Source: Diphasiastrum complanatum (lineage: Eukaryota; Streptophyta; Lycopodiopsida; Lycopodiales; Lycopodiaceae). Taken from it: 64,000 nt of DNA. Positions 35,701 to 47,304 of the stretch are shown piece by piece (the first letter of the stretch is position 1; each line of letters starts with the position of its first letter). Both the position numbers and the translations under genes were made by a program. Below the pieces are notes generated by a model that ran no database searches, had not been told where the DNA came from, and saw nothing but the letters and a program-made list of their open reading frames with translations. Location: contig CM055098.1 in NCBI GenBank assembly GCA_029204225.1, positions 20,280,685-20,344,684 of the forward strand, given 5' to 3'.

Positions 35701-38700
35701 AGTTGATCATGGATTCTACATCAGAATTGAGGATCTTCATTACATGGGTGTCATGGAAGATACACATGCATACTTGTGCTATGCATAGTTATTGTTATTA
35801 GCAATGCAAACATTAAGGGGGAGTGTCAAAGTTAATGTTTACATTGTTACCCTTAATGTTGTTGGATTAATTAGGATTATTGAGCCATACCTGCATGTTG
35901 ATATTAGGGGCCTTTACCTATATTTAGTAAAGTCAAATCAGTTAGACTCAAGTTTGAGATTCTAGTGCTTGATTTGGAGCACAAGTTTTGCTATACATAG
36001 ATGTTGGGTGCTTTTACCTTATATAGAGACATCAATTAGGCAATTGCTTGTAGGTTGCTTTTTTATTATTGGCATAGAAGCTTGATGCCAAAGCCTATAA
36101 GTATGTAGTGCGCCCTAGTCCATTAGCAATGGGACATAGTTGGAGTACATCTCATCACTATGCTTCATCATTGTTGTTTATGTTCTCTTTCATCAACAGT
36201 AGGAATCTTGTCTTGGGTAACTTGTATGAGCGAGTCGGTTTTCTAACACACAGTTGGTGAGTTGCAGCCACGATTGGCCAATGGCCAGAATTGCTTCTCC
36301 TTTGAAACATTGTTTCCCTATTGGCGCCCTGGCTGCCAAATCCTTGTCTGAACGAGCATTTGTTTACACTACTGGAAGCTAAGTCTCTTCTCGAAAGATA
36401 ACTTGGGATCATGATCCACTAAATTTTTTTTGGTGTCATTGATGGTTCAAATGGTGCAAGAATAGATTCATAGTTACAAACCATTTCAGTTGCATGACTA
36501 GTTGAGTAGAATTTCATGGACATGTAGCTGTCTATGGCTCGCTTGGTCCATGTTTACATTCTGATCAAAAGGTAGTGTCTTATTTGCTTTTGACATGTTT
36601 GGTATGACCCAGACACTCTACCTAAACTTGTTCAAGTACTCTCCAAAGTTAGCCTTTTTGCTTGAGCCCTGAGAGTTTTGCCCTTAGCCTCATACGGGAA
36701 TCCTTGAGAATAATTTCTTCTGATAGCGCCTTCTTGAACTCTTCCCACATTCTGAAGTGCATTCCCACCACACTTGGTACCAGTTGGTGAAGTAGACTTT
36801 GAAGTATGCCAAAACCAAATCTGCTCTCTTTCTTCGATCGCGGAGTGAAGTAGTGAACCATATGAATTAATTGTTTCTCCACAATTCGTACATCACATTC
36901 TCCTTCAAAGGCATACTCACAGGCCTAGTGACTATGGTCCTGACCCTCAAGCATCGGCCAAGCATCGGCCAAGCAAAAAAGGTTGTAATGAGGGTCCTTC
37001 CACTTGGACACGTATTGGAGGCAAACCAAAACCAAAACAATAATCAACCCCAATGATTAACTTTATTAATCTAAAAGGATTTTACACTCAATATCGCATG
37101 ATTGGTCTCGAGGCCACCGATACATGTTGAGCATAGTGCATGATGGTAAGGGGAACTGAGACTTGGCGCTTGTTGAGCTTCCTAATTTATGCCTTGGGAC
37201 TCTCCCTATAGTCCTGCAATGATTCCATGCCTCCCCTCTATCTTGGAACATAGTGCTCTCTGGAACAACACGCTTTTTTGGCCTCAAATTATTTTAGGAC
37301 AACTAAGCCCTGGCAAAATTAGCTCAGCTCTTATACGTGAGTCCCAGTAGCTGTCTAGGCCCAGACTCGAGCTCCAAAGCTAGCCCATGATTTGTGACCG
37401 CTTGTCTGCATCAGTCTTAGATTCTCAAAACTTGCTGTGGGATTTGGGAGGGTCACCCATCTAAGTCTTTTGGGGCAAACTTGTCACAATCGAGTCAGCC
37501 TTAAAAATCCAAAGCTTGGTCATTTATCGGCTCTAGAAATAGATTGTTGAAAGAAAGAAGACAGCCTCTACCAATATGATAAATCGAAAATAAACGTTTG
37601 CTGAAAAATAATCACTAGTAGGTAGATAATTGACAACTAATGGATCAGCTAAGCAGTTGCCAAGGAAACGGCCTCTATTGGGTGGTTCATTGATAAAATA
37701 TTAGCCATGTACCAATCACTGCAACGTGGGACCTCTAGAAAGTGGATGGCTGATGGAAAACCCACTTTATGTATCAAGTGTTGATGGAAAAGTGACAGGA
37801 TGCTGGTTGCTTGAAAAGAATGGAGACAGAAGTGGATAATCGGAGATAGGAAGCCACCAATCAGTCAGTTTTTCAAGCAAAATGTGGCATCGCAGAAGAT
37901 GGAGGGGCTGGTCTCCATATATGATGCTGACAAAGTAGATAGTTGATGAGAGAAGATCCCATTCTGTCAATTGTGGAAGAATAAGTGATAATGATGCTAA
38001 TTGTTGGTAGTCAAGATCTCCACATGCCCAAAAGTTGGTTTGATGCCATGTTATGAACTCAATCATAGATTTGGCATCACATCAAGTAAAGAATAGACCA
38101 TAAAAGATGAATTACTAGTTTCAAAGAATACTGACCTCTCATCAATCACTTCCAATAGCTGATCCCCTACAAGGAATCCCCAGAGTCCTCTGCAAAACCA
38201 ACCTAGAAAGAACCAAGAATTTAAACCCTACTGCTGAGGGCTTAGTCACCCAGGCAGGAATACTGAAGTACCTGCGAGCTCCTATAGCCTTACTTGCATA
38301 CTTCTACAATGTTATCCACTTGCCTATAAAGCTTATGAAATAAAATCTACAGCAGCAGCTGTCATGAAGGGTCCGGGGCCCCATCATATATTTTAATGGC
38401 AGTATAGTGGAGTAATGTCCTATATTTGGCCATAACAATAGCAAAGCAGCCTGGAAATTTATCACTAATTTTTTTCTAAGCGAGCATCGCAATGGAAGTT
38501 TTAGGATATTTCAGCTCCTAGATATTTTTTGTCTTGTAAGATTTTTGTTGCAGCCCCACGTTAGCTAACAAGAGAACCAAGAAGCTTTTTAGGGCGGAAG
38601 GTCACTTTTTAGTCTTGTCAAGGTTGATGGAGAGACCCAATTTGCCACAAAACATTTTGAGACCTTTGAGATATTGGAGGTTTCATCATGTAATACATGT

Positions 38701-40956
38701 CAAACTAACCAGATAGCTGATCAAGCCATCATTTCAGCCCAAGGCCACCTTATGAACCAGAACAAATTCAGAGATATTGTAAGTGTTGATACTATCCTTG
38801 ACATAGGTATGCAATATCAAGCTGTCTATCCAAAATCTGGGATCTGCATTGCATGCCTTCAAATTCTTCTGACATCAACATATGATCAGGATCACAGCAA
38901 AAACATCCATACATGAACCATGAAGTATAGCAAGGATCATTTGGTTCTTCTGATTGTAGATGACAGAATGTGACACAAATATGAATAAAGTTGTGAGTCA
39001 AGACTCATCAAAAACTTATTTCACTTTGTGTGATCTAGTGTTGGGAGCATTGGTCAGGATGCTAGTAATCGCCTCGGTTATTAAGGAACCATCCTAACAG
39101 GTGGCAAAAATCAAATACCTGGGCCTCTAAAGATTAACAGGTTGGTTTAAAAATAAGAAAAAAGATTTCGATCTCCCGTAATACTTGAACAAGCATTAAT
39201 CTGATGCATGGCCTTTGACATGTTTGTAATACCCGTGACTGCCAGTTATCCAATAGCATATTGTTGAGACATCCAGACTCTGGGGGTGTTAGCTAACTGA
39301 TATTTTCCCAGCACTGGTATACACTTCTCCTTGGACATTCAAAACAATAAGACAAGTCTTATTGGTGCATCAATCTAGCGGGAAGACATTGACAGTCAGC
39401 AAAATAAGTACATGAAATATGATGAAGATGATGCTTGTTAACATTCTTAACAAGTGACAAAAGTGCGAGCATGGAAATTTCAAACCGGGTGAAAACGGTC
39501 GTGAAAATAGCTTCAGCCAATGATTGCTGCAAAAATTACATTGGAGTTTTTCATCATCTTACCAGCAGTTTACTTGTAAGGTTGACCACCCAATGAGGAG
39601 TTTAACATCAAAAGCTTCTATAACATTGCATGCTTCTCTTCTGTAGCTAAGCTCAGGCACGAAAGTGGTTTTGGATGGACATCTTTTTAATTCTTGATAA
39701 GAGTTTTGGTTGCTCCTATAATATTTTGTTGTTTTTCTTGTCTTTCAGTTTGCATCGCCACTTTGTGACTGAGTAAAATAGAAAACCATGGATGTAGTGT
39801 GACTACAGGCCACGAGTGCTGAGGAAGGTTGTTAACAATGAAAACTAGCTGTGATGGAAAGTGAGCCTCTATTTTGGCCCATGGGAAGGGTGCCTAGTCT
39901 AAGTAGGCTATTCATGAGTAATAAAAAAGAAGGAAAACATAAACATTTAACCATTTGATGTGGCTAAACAGCCCTCCAATACAACCATCAGCTTTGAAAC
40001 TGGACCTAGTGTGGGAAAGTCTCCTTGAGCTACTACAATTGTTGTCATTAACTCCCGTGATCTCTTAGTCACATGATGTGCCATAGTAGCTTTGATAATT
40101 AACTGCATGGTACTGAAGGGTTTTAACAGAATCATTTCTTCTTTTTTGTTTTTGGGTAGAATACTTTGAAATAAGCATTATACTGCCATCTGAAAATTCA
40201 TTGATGTAATGCCTACAACTTTCCTCTTTTGATCTATTATTTGTGTGTTGTTTTGGATTGCAATTGTTTAGAAGCTGAAAATAGAGCTCTTTAAGTTACT
40301 GTAGTTATTTTTTCACAAGTCTTGTAGTTTGATGCAGTTCTGAAGAAGATTTTCTCATAATTACTATTTCTCCAGAGATTACAGATCGGTCTTCAACTGG
40401 GGGTTTACCAATTTTACCTCTAAACATGAAGCTGAAAGATATTCGCAGTGAGGATTTACAGAAGCTAATGAATGGTCACGTAGGAGCTGGAATTGGAGAC
40501 TTGGCTTCAGAAAGGGTATGAAGTTAAGGCTAACAAGCTTGAGCTTTACCGTTCTTGATTGACCAGCTTCATCTAATTTTTTTCATGGAATTGTAGCTAA
40601 AGTCCTCAACAGAAGCTTATATTGAGTGTCTATGTGCCTTTAAGGGAACCATAGACAGAGATCTTTCTTTCAAGTTTGCATTCTTCCAGTATTCTTTCTT
40701 CTCTGGTGATAAAAGCCTGCGTTGAAGTTTTTTAGCCTCAAAACTTGTATTGGTTGGTTAACATTCTTGTTTTCTAGATGATTGCATACAAATCAGGTTA
40801 AATGCATCAGTAAAAGAGTTCTTGTTCAATACTTTTTGCTGATTCAGTAATTGCTTTGAATGACAGAGGCAACGAACTCCAGTAAATGGGAAGATTCTGG
40901 ATGATACGAACTCAACTATGATGGAGCTTGTGCTAAATGGAAATCAGATGGATTGA
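26881..40956 (+). CDS. IPCS: Inositol-phosphorylceramide synthase, 5'-incomplete, ten exons
   Basis: Integral membrane enzyme of the plant sphingolipid pathway (IPCS/ERH1, sphingomyelin-synthase-like PAP2_C family). It transfers phosphoinositol from phosphatidylinositol to ceramide in the Golgi/TGN. Exons: 26881-26967, 27432-27500, 27717-27797, 28032-28103, 28265-28325, 28519-28621, 28763-28858, 29526-29578, 40376-40515 and 40867-40956 (TGA at the end). All junctions are GT-AG and phases agree, giving 283 codons. Family landmarks include QYIHG-like [29 protein letters not shown], then [14 protein letters not shown] and [14 protein letters not shown], which hold the His, His and Asp of the family's catalytic triad. 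Membrane helices alternate with these loops. The tail ([23 protein letters not shown]) matches the plant C-terminus. About 40 N-terminal residues are missing. Whether the 10.8-kb intron is spliced correctly cannot be seen. Confidence 0.95.
29741..29793. repeat. Microsatellite (TC)n(TA)n
   Basis: There are ten TC units followed by about sixteen TA units. The hAT element was inserted directly next to or inside the TA run, and (TA)n reappears at 33323-33340 on its other side. Confidence 0.97.
29800..29873. promoter_or_regulatory. Left subterminal palindrome cluster of hAT element 4
   Basis: GGTCCCGCGGGACC at 29799, then GGTACCGCGGTACC at 29818 and again at 29837, all perfect palindromes within 55 bp of the end. 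In hAT elements such subterminal repeats are transposase binding sites. That role here is inferred from position. Confidence 0.8.
30118..33265 (+). pseudogene. hAT transposase of element 4, interrupted by a few stops
   Basis: From ATG 30118: a BED-type zinc finger ([20 protein letters not shown], about residues 34-53), then a long Pro/Ser-rich linker with stops near 30673 and 31048. The DUF659/RNase H-like core follows ([19 protein letters not shown], later VVTDNATN and [11 protein letters not shown]). Near 31310 and 31780 the frame is disturbed. A GT-AG intron is likely at 31953-32066 (CCAGAGAG to GATGACAGAG). After [19 protein letters not shown] comes the hAT C-terminal dimerisation domain, [20 protein letters not shown] and [11 protein letters not shown] (32489-32600), preceded by a second intron with an altered donor. 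A last exon from 32754 encodes an acidic then Gly/Arg/Thr-rich tail. An intact version would cut and paste DNA in the nucleus, binding its TIR and subterminal words. Confidence 0.88.
33322..35372. other. Intronic sequence without recognised gene
   Basis: It starts with a short (TA)n. Plus-strand frames at 33514-33771 are not supported. 34100-34560 resembles in style the leader between PBS and gag of element F, but no firm similarity could be shown. Confidence 0.4.
35824..36200 (+). repeat. Probable copia-type LTR (start certain, end uncertain)
   Basis: A purine tract (ATTAAGGGGGAG) ends at 35823, followed by TGTCAAAGTTAATGTTTAC, the layout of a PPT plus 3' LTR. Its first 120 bp share blocks with the LTR of element F at 14733. 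No partner LTR was found. The open frame just upstream (35373-35801, 142 codons) does not look like RNase H, so this may be a nonautonomous element. The right end is a guess. Confidence 0.6.
36640..36900 (-). pseudogene. Ty3/gypsy gag fragment
   Basis: The minus strand reads [12 protein letters not shown], then [15 protein letters not shown]. This fits the capsid pattern of retrotransposon gag proteins (W..FK..L......R..L..LKQ.G). Upstream, [14 protein letters not shown] and CTSE are in neighbouring frames, so frameshifts are present. The remainder of a gypsy element was not found nearby. Confidence 0.6.
36901..38339. other. Intronic sequence without recognised gene
   Basis: Short frames on both strands with no recognised products. 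A tiny duplication, GCATCGGCCAA twice, lies at 36950-36972. Confidence 0.4.
38340..38690 (-). pseudogene. LINE reverse-transcriptase fragment
   Basis: The minus strand reads [18 protein letters not shown] (38670-38610) and then, after a frame change, [14 protein letters not shown] and KYLGAEIS. These are the GL-x-N-x-K-T-K and YLG landmarks of the RT thumb side in non-LTR retrotransposons. ARLEKN and [11 protein letters not shown] follow, with stops. It may belong to the same LINE family as the 3' fragment at 17.8-18.9 kb, but the two do not overlap. Confidence 0.65.
38691..40375. other. 3' part of the long IPCS intron, nothing recognised
   Basis: No exon, TIR, LTR or RNA gene could be supported. 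The last 60 bp contain the pyrimidine-rich acceptor of the next IPCS exon. Confidence 0.5.
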
Positions 40957-42025
40957 ATTCTGCTTTTGTGAAGGCACCATCTCTTAAACCAACAATTCAA
41001 AAAAAAATTCATGGTATATTAGTAAATGATTATATCTTTCCCTGGATCAAAGGGCTTTTATTCAGAAGCTTTAAATGCAAATGTTTATAAGAGATAAACT
41101 TTGTGATTCTCTCACTGGATCCGCCTGTAAAGTTGATAGCTGATCATATTTTTAAGCTCCAATTTGATGTACATATCCATTTCCCAACCAATGAAAGGGT
41201 ATGGAGATACGGCAATTCCTGAACTTGTACCCATTGCAGAGTTAAATTTTGCTGAAGGAAATTTCAGCTCAGTCTGTTATGCGTGTTAATTTGTCCCAAA
41301 CTTCCTCAAAAGCATCAAATATTGTTAATATCATTGTTGGGAGTGGTCGTTTATAGATTCAAGTAGTGAGTCACTTCCAACTTGGTAGCTTCATGCAAGT
41401 TTGTTCATATGGAGAAGCATTACTTTTGGAGTAAACTGCTAAGCTACATGGCCTGTTTATAGTTTTAGCCGTCGACACTTATGCTGCATGGTTATAAATT
41501 ACTTTGACAAACTTTTAACACTCTAAATTTATGAAGGGAAGCCTTCTAGTCTTAGTTGCGTTGTGAATTGTCCAACAGCAAATGGCTTTGGTGCAGAACT
41601 CGTACTTGTGCCCTTTTGTAAGGCAGTTTTTAAGGCGTGGGAGTACATTTACATAGTCTAAGCAATGAGAAACTCTAAAAAGGCTGTATGATCCATTCAA
41701 AATGGTCAACTGAGTAGTATGCTACAAGTATCAACACCACAAGTCCTGGCAGCAGTTTTCCAGAGTTGATTATAAGTTCCTTCTTGCTTTGCATGTTTCG
41801 TACTCATCACCTTCTATGAGTTACTATAATTTGTGAGACATATACGCTGGTACTGGAGTTGTTACAAACTGGGATGATTCAGCATCCTTTTAGAGGGAAA
41901 TTTGAGCACCTGAAAGTTTGTAGAAAGTTTCATGGCGTAATATCTTATTGTAAGCCTAACCAGAGGAGAAAGCTTGAATAATTGATGTACTGCAAAATCC
42001 CGTGCACACACTTGACCAGTACAAT

Positions 42026-42027
<2 letters not shown>
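40957..42027 (+). other. IPCS 3' flank, including the untranslated region
   Basis: Follows the IPCS stop codon directly. The polyadenylation site could not be placed: no clear AATAAA with a downstream GU-rich context was identified. No other coding sequence is seen. Confidence 0.5.

Positions 42028-42112
<85 letters not shown>
42028..42112. repeat. Compound microsatellite (CT)n(CA)n
   Basis: About 28 CT units (one interruption near 42035) are followed directly by about 14 CA units. It creates artificial open frames on both strands. Confidence 0.98.
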
Positions 42113-42115
<3 letters not shown>

Positions 42116-43130
42116 CCAGAGAAATCTACACAACTTCTCAAGTTTTTTGGATTTGACGAGGATGAAGAACAGTCACTTTAAGCATTTTAAGGGACAATCT
42201 TGGAACAGCCAGACCCACAACCTCTTTGGCAGTGAGAGTTGTATCTTGTGACATGGATGTGCTCCATCATATATCACTCACCAAGGGGGCTTTGCATGTC
42301 TATAGACAAGGATCATGGTGAAACCTAAAGAAACTAGAATTGCCATTTACAATTGGCCACACATTTCTATTCAAGCGTGACTTGTCAAACATCACTTTTG
42401 GTAGATCCTTTGCCAAATATGATTATTGTACAACATTGGACCCAGTTCATTGGTAAAGTGAGGGAAAACTATGTTATTCCAAAGTTCCGCTGCAGGTGCA
42501 TTTGGATAGTCTCTTAGACAACTTATTCTTTGACCCAAGCAAGGACCCAATGTCATCAAATGAAAAAGACCAGCTTGCCATGCATGTTTCTATTGCCATA
42601 TTACAATGACATCTTTACTTTATGTGTTTGCAATGGCAAGGTTGTAGATGAGCGGTTGGTTCCGGAGCCGGAGCCGTACTTGGGCCACTAGGGGACAACA
42701 CTACTAGGTGCATCATCTAAATTCGAAAATGCAAGGGTGAATTGCAAGTGTACATCTTTCTATAGTAGGTCTAGACCTAATTTCAAACTTTGGTTTCCCT
42801 CCATAATGAACAAGAACGATGTGGTATTGTACCACAAAGGCTTTGCCATGTCATATTGTTGTATTTTTACTTTTTGTTAATCCAACAATTTTAGCAGTAT
42901 GGGAAGGCATTCATGACATAGTACGACAATAATAAGTTAAACCTTCTGTGAAAATTAAATTGATGTATATGATAAAGTTTAAAAATGTATACAACATTAT
43001 GTTGTGTAGTGGATGTATGTTTTTATTTTGAAAATGTATACAACATTATGTTGTGTAGTGGATTTATGTTTTGAAGTAGAAAAAGAATTATAATCATCAT
43101 TACTTTGTATTTTATGATAAATAATTTGAC
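42113..43130. other. Intergenic, with a 49-bp tandem duplication
   Basis: AAAATGTATACAACATTATG recurs at 42982 and 43031 (period 49). A GC-rich word pair, GGAGCCGGAGCC, sits at 42665 in otherwise AT-rich sequence and might mark the end of another DNA element. No gene was recognised. Confidence 0.5.
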
Positions 43131-43639
43131 ATCAGTTTGTTCTAATGTTTGAATAGACATTTAAGACTTTAATAGATAATAATAAAGTTCAATACAAGCA
43201 CTAGAAAGTTAAATTTTTAATGATACAACTTTCTACTTTTTTTCTTTGAGAAGATAAGTTTGGGCTTTGTATATATGAAATTCTTAGAAATATCGAATAT
43301 TTTTCATATGTAGTTGTGCTATCCCACTTTTCATACTTCGTCCAGATTTGAGCCACAAATAAACCACGTATGGTATTGGAATGCATGTCATATACAGAAT
43401 TGCTTGATCTTGGAATGAAACACGTTGGACTCGGTTGTTTTTTTTGTTTGTACCAAACTTAGCTTCTTAGTTTCATCACTCCTTTTTGAGAACTTATTCT
43501 TCGGCTTTGAATTTATTGAAGAAGAAGGCCTTTTCAAGTTCTTAGAGATTGTGGTATTTAGAAATTTCTTGTCAATTGCCACATCATATTCAAAATCAAT
43601 ATGTACAATAAATATTTGAATTTATTTTGCAATAAGTAA

Positions 43640-44190
43640 CTCCAAGTAGTATTTGCAAACACTATTTGAAATCCGTATTTATCACTATTCAAAGTATTCA
43701 TGATCGGTAATTCAAGTATTCATGATCAATAGTCAAGACCATCCAAGGATTGTATTCAAGAGTGTTGACAATAATCACAATCAGTATTTAAAATATTTTA
43801 ATATTCACGTTCAATAGTCAAATTATTCACGATCAATATTCAAGTGTATTCAAAATTAGTATTCACAATAGTCACATTCAGTATTAAAAATATTCGATTG
43901 TATTTATAGTATGTTTGATCAGTATTCACAATAGTAACAATCAATATTCAAGAGTAGTCACATTTAATATTTCACAACATTCATGATTAGTATTCACTAT
44001 AATCATGATCGATATTCACAAAAATCACTATCAGTATTGACAATAATCACGATCAACATCTCAAAATATTTGCTCTCAATTTTCACAATATTCATGATCA
44101 GTATTCAGAATAATCACAATCAGTATTCACAATAATTACAATCAACATCTCAAAATATTCACTCTGAATATTCACAATTTTAGATTATCG
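43640..44190 (+). repeat. Degenerate TATTCACAATCAG-type array
   Basis: A word of about 12-14 bp (ATTCACAATCAGT, ATTCACGATCAAT and variants) is repeated roughly forty times with irregular spacing. The same word in reverse complement makes up 58190-58430. To its left, 43130-43165 matches in inverted orientation to about 58505-58560, so both sites are copies of one repeat family. Confidence 0.8.
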
Positions 44191-44964
44191 ACAACCATCA
44201 ATTAGGTAGACTTGAAAAAGTTGACCAATTTTGCATATGTCATGCAAAAGAAAGCACAATCACAAAATTATAATTAGATGAAGATCAACTATTACTAGTG
44301 ACAACTTATGAATTTGTTATATCTTTAACAAAAAGTCTAATAAGTACGTTGTCTACGTCAAACATAACAATCATCAATCATTCATCTATGGATGTTGTAT
44401 AGTTGTTTATGCTTTGAATTATCACACATAATCTCACCATTCACAAACGTGATGCTCTCGATAGATTTAGATTCTGGAGCTCCCTTGTCGGTAATTTGTC
44501 GTCGCTCTCCGTAGCCTTGAGTTCATGATTTTACTTGAATTGCATGGGAGTCTTAGAATCGAAGGCCTATTTTGGTTTAGACAAGCTTTTCAGGTACCTG
44601 CAAGTTGATGAATGTTGAATTTGTTTCTTCGGAGCCAAATTGTAGATCAAGTTCATCTGCATGCTCGGTTGTTAGTAAGAAAGCTAACTGTGATCAGTGA
44701 TCATAAACCCACCTACTGTTGCCTCAAGATGAAAGCTTGCTCCGCAAGCTTTTAGAAGAAAACTAAATGTGATGAGCGATCATGAGCCAATGAATTGACC
44801 AAGCTTCATTTAAGCTTTTGCAACATGATCCAAACCTCCGACATATCGTCTCAACGTTCACACTACCACTCATCAACGCTCCCAATCTGAGCTCAGCAAG
44901 TCAATTTGTCACTCTAACTTTGAGTTAGTAAACTTTCCATATAGGTAAAAGATTAGGCAGATTT
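44191..44964. other. Spacer left of the nested copia cluster
   Basis: No coding sequence, LTR or RNA gene was recognised. Confidence 0.4.
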
Positions 44965-46656
44965 GAGGAAACGGCGAATGATCTCAACACATCCTTGATG
45001 GTACATCTACACCAACATCAAGCCAAGAGACATGGTGGATTGATAGTGGGGCTAGTTCCCACATGTCATTCAACAAGCATTATTTTTCTAATCTACTTTC
45101 TTGTAATGATTCTAAGCAATCAATCTACACTGCTAGTGATCAAGAATGCAAGATAGATGGCATAGGATCTATTCCATTATGCTTAGGATCATCTAAGAGG
45201 ATAGATCTTGATAATGTTTTGTATGTTGCATCCATTACAAAAAACTTGCTTAGTGATGTTCAATTAATGGACAATGGACTAGATGTACATTTCAAGAATG
45301 GAGTGTGTTCCATCTTGAAAAATGATAAGTGCATAGCTAGTGGCATTAAGCAAGGAAGGCTCTTTAAGTTGGATGCTAATGTGGCTATTGAAAGTGTGAA
45401 TATGGTTAGGGAGGAGTTGACTCAAGTGGAGCTTTGGCACAAAAGATTGGGCCATCCTAATCTTCAATCAATGGAATCCATGGCATCAAAGGAGCTAGCT
45501 CTCGGCCTACCAAAAGCTTTCAAGAAGTGTGGCAAAGTGTGTGAGGCATGTGGCCTTGCAAAGTCACACAAGACTTCCTACAAGAGATCTTTAACAAGAT
45601 CTACCTCACCTTTAGATCTTATCCATTCAGATGTACGTGCTTTTTCTCATGAAAGTAATGGAGGTGCTTTAATGTATGTGACCTTTATAGATGATTGTAC
45701 TAGATACACTTGGATTGAATTATTGCCTAAGAAAAACCTCGTATATGAAGCTTTTGTAAAGTTTAAGTCTCTAGTGGAAAACCAACTTAGTTCTTGCATT
45801 GAAGTTCTAAGATGTGATAATGGAGGAGAATATATCTCCAACAAGATGAGAGACTTTTGTGAGATAAATGGCATTAAGAGAGAACTCACTTGTCCTTACA
45901 CCCCCCCCCAACAAATTGGGGTGGCCGAGAGGAAAAATAGGAGTCTTTGTGAATGTGCAAAGTCTTTAAGACTTGATGCATCTCTACCCATCACTTTTTG
46001 GGGGGAGGCCATAACTTGTGCTAATTAATTATGTAGTAGGCTTTCTAGTAATGCTATTGGTGGGATCTCACCATTTCAAGCTTTGTTTGGAAATAAGCCC
46101 AATGTAAAAGATTTTAAAGTGTTTGGATGTATATGTTATGTCCACCTTCCTTTGGAAACAAGTAGGAAAGAAGATGTGACTTCCTTCAAAGGAATATTTG
46201 TAGGCTATAGTGAAAATAGCAAAGGATATAGGATATTTGATCCTATTTCAAAGAAAGTAAAAGTTAGCAAGGATGTCTTATTTGATGAATCTCAAGGTTA
46301 CAAGCTGTCTCCAAATGCATCTAATCTCTTAGGTGATGAAGATCTTGCAACACCCGAGGAGGAGCCTCTTGAAAATGATCTTTTGGAAGATCAAAATCAA
46401 GTTCCAAAGGAGCCGAGAAGATCCACAAGGAGCACGGTCGAGGCTTCAAGGCTCACATACTTTGAGAAAGGGAAGCAAAGGGAAGACACAACTCCTTCTA
46501 CCTCTTACTCTTTTCTAACCACAATGCTTGAAGAGCCATCATGTTATGAAGATGCAAGTAGATCACAAGTTTGGAGAGATGCAATGCAAGTAGAGTTTGT
46601 TGCTTTGATAGATAATCAAACTTGGAATCTTGTACACCTTCCATATGGGAAGAAGC
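44965..46656 (+). mobile_element. Truncated Ty1/copia element A (interrupted by B)
   Basis: The internal part of a copia element starts abruptly near 44965, just before the protease. It is cut at 46656, after the integrase and into the beginning of RT, by the LTR of element B. It is clearly the same family as element C: the two proteins agree at most positions from protease to the linker (for example LALGLPKAFKKCGKVCEACG against LALGLPRAFKKCGKMCEACG). The remaining RT, RNase H and LTRs are not in the window. Confidence 0.9.
45030..46656 (+). pseudogene. Protease-integrase relic of element A
   Basis: WWIDSGASSHM (protease) lies at about 45032-45065. Integrase motifs follow: LWHKRLGHPN, CEACGLAKSHKTSYK, LIHSDV, LRCDNGGEY and, after a C-run insertion at 45901-45909, GVAERKNRS with the catalytic Glu. 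A stop at 46026 (ANY then TAA) interrupts the reading, which then continues in frame with FGNKPNVKDFKVFGC. The linker ends at HLPYGKK, where element B starts. Apart from this stop the sequence is well kept. Confidence 0.88.
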
Positions 46657-47292
46657 TGTGAAAGATTCAACTAGTTTCATCACATTTTGCAATATTTCCA
46701 TATTTAGCATATTGAGGCCACTTAGAGGTTGACTTTTCAAAGTTCATTAGTCTAAATTTCATTTGAATAAACACTTTTTGAAAGTGTGGGAAAGATAGAA
46801 TGCGAGTTTGAGTAGATTCAATTTGAATAAGTTGGGTACATATAATCTAGACCCAAAATTAGTAGGGTTAGCATTTTGGTGGGAAAGCCAAGTGGCCAAA
46901 TAGGGTTTGGACCTGTTATAAAAGGATGTAACTCATGGAGAGAGTGATCTTCTCTCTTCTCTATTTCATTTCATGCTTATACATGATTCTCTTGGGTTCT
47001 ACTATCCATTGGTGCACTATCTTGGTGATTGCTTGCAATTCTATGAGTAGAATGATCTATATTTGTTATTTTTGGATCCACACGTGTGAAATACAGTATC
47101 TTGCTGGTTCTGTATGGACATCAACAATACATAATCATTTCATTCAAGTTTGATGAAGTTCTATTAGTGTTTGCATCTCAAATTGTGTGTAGATGCTGAT
47201 TTTTCTACATTGGTGAGATTGGTAGTGTAATTATCTTTCTAACCAAAGATCATTCAAGTAGATTGGATCTTAAGGATCTGAAATCTTTCACA
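46657..47292 (+). repeat. 5' LTR of element B
   Basis: The ends are perfect inverted repeats, TGTGAAAGAT ... ATCTTTCACA. The LTR abuts the PBS at 47293. A CACACGTGTGAAA motif is present at 47079, shared in kind with the LTR of element C. Confidence 0.93.
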
Positions 47293-47304
47293 TGGTATCA
47301 GAGC
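47293..47304 (+). other. Primer-binding site of element B
   Basis: TGGTATCAGAGC directly follows the LTR (initiator tRNA-Met type). Confidence 0.92.

Larger units (their letters stand above)
29579..40375 (+). other. 10.8-kb intron of IPCS filled with mobile elements
   Basis: Donor G|GTATGT at 29579 and acceptor TTTCTCCAG at 40375 join GGATTTAG to AGATTACAGATCGG in frame (...FLDL-EITDRSS...). Inside lie a CT/TA microsatellite, a 3.5-kb hAT element, an LTR-like start, a gypsy gag fragment and a LINE RT fragment. The other visible introns of this gene range from about 140 to 670 bp, apart from the 351-bp last one, so growth of this intron is due to insertions. Confidence 0.9.

Noticed and set aside
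41945-42251. Frames with SLSLSL/HTHTHT or ERERER/VCVCVC runs
   Set aside because: These are translations of the (CT)n(CA)n microsatellite and carry no coding information.
43388-43619. Opposing 64-codon frames near the AT-rich array
   Set aside because: Composition is dominated by A/T bias (Lys/Ser/Asn or Phe/Leu). No domain or conservation could be argued.
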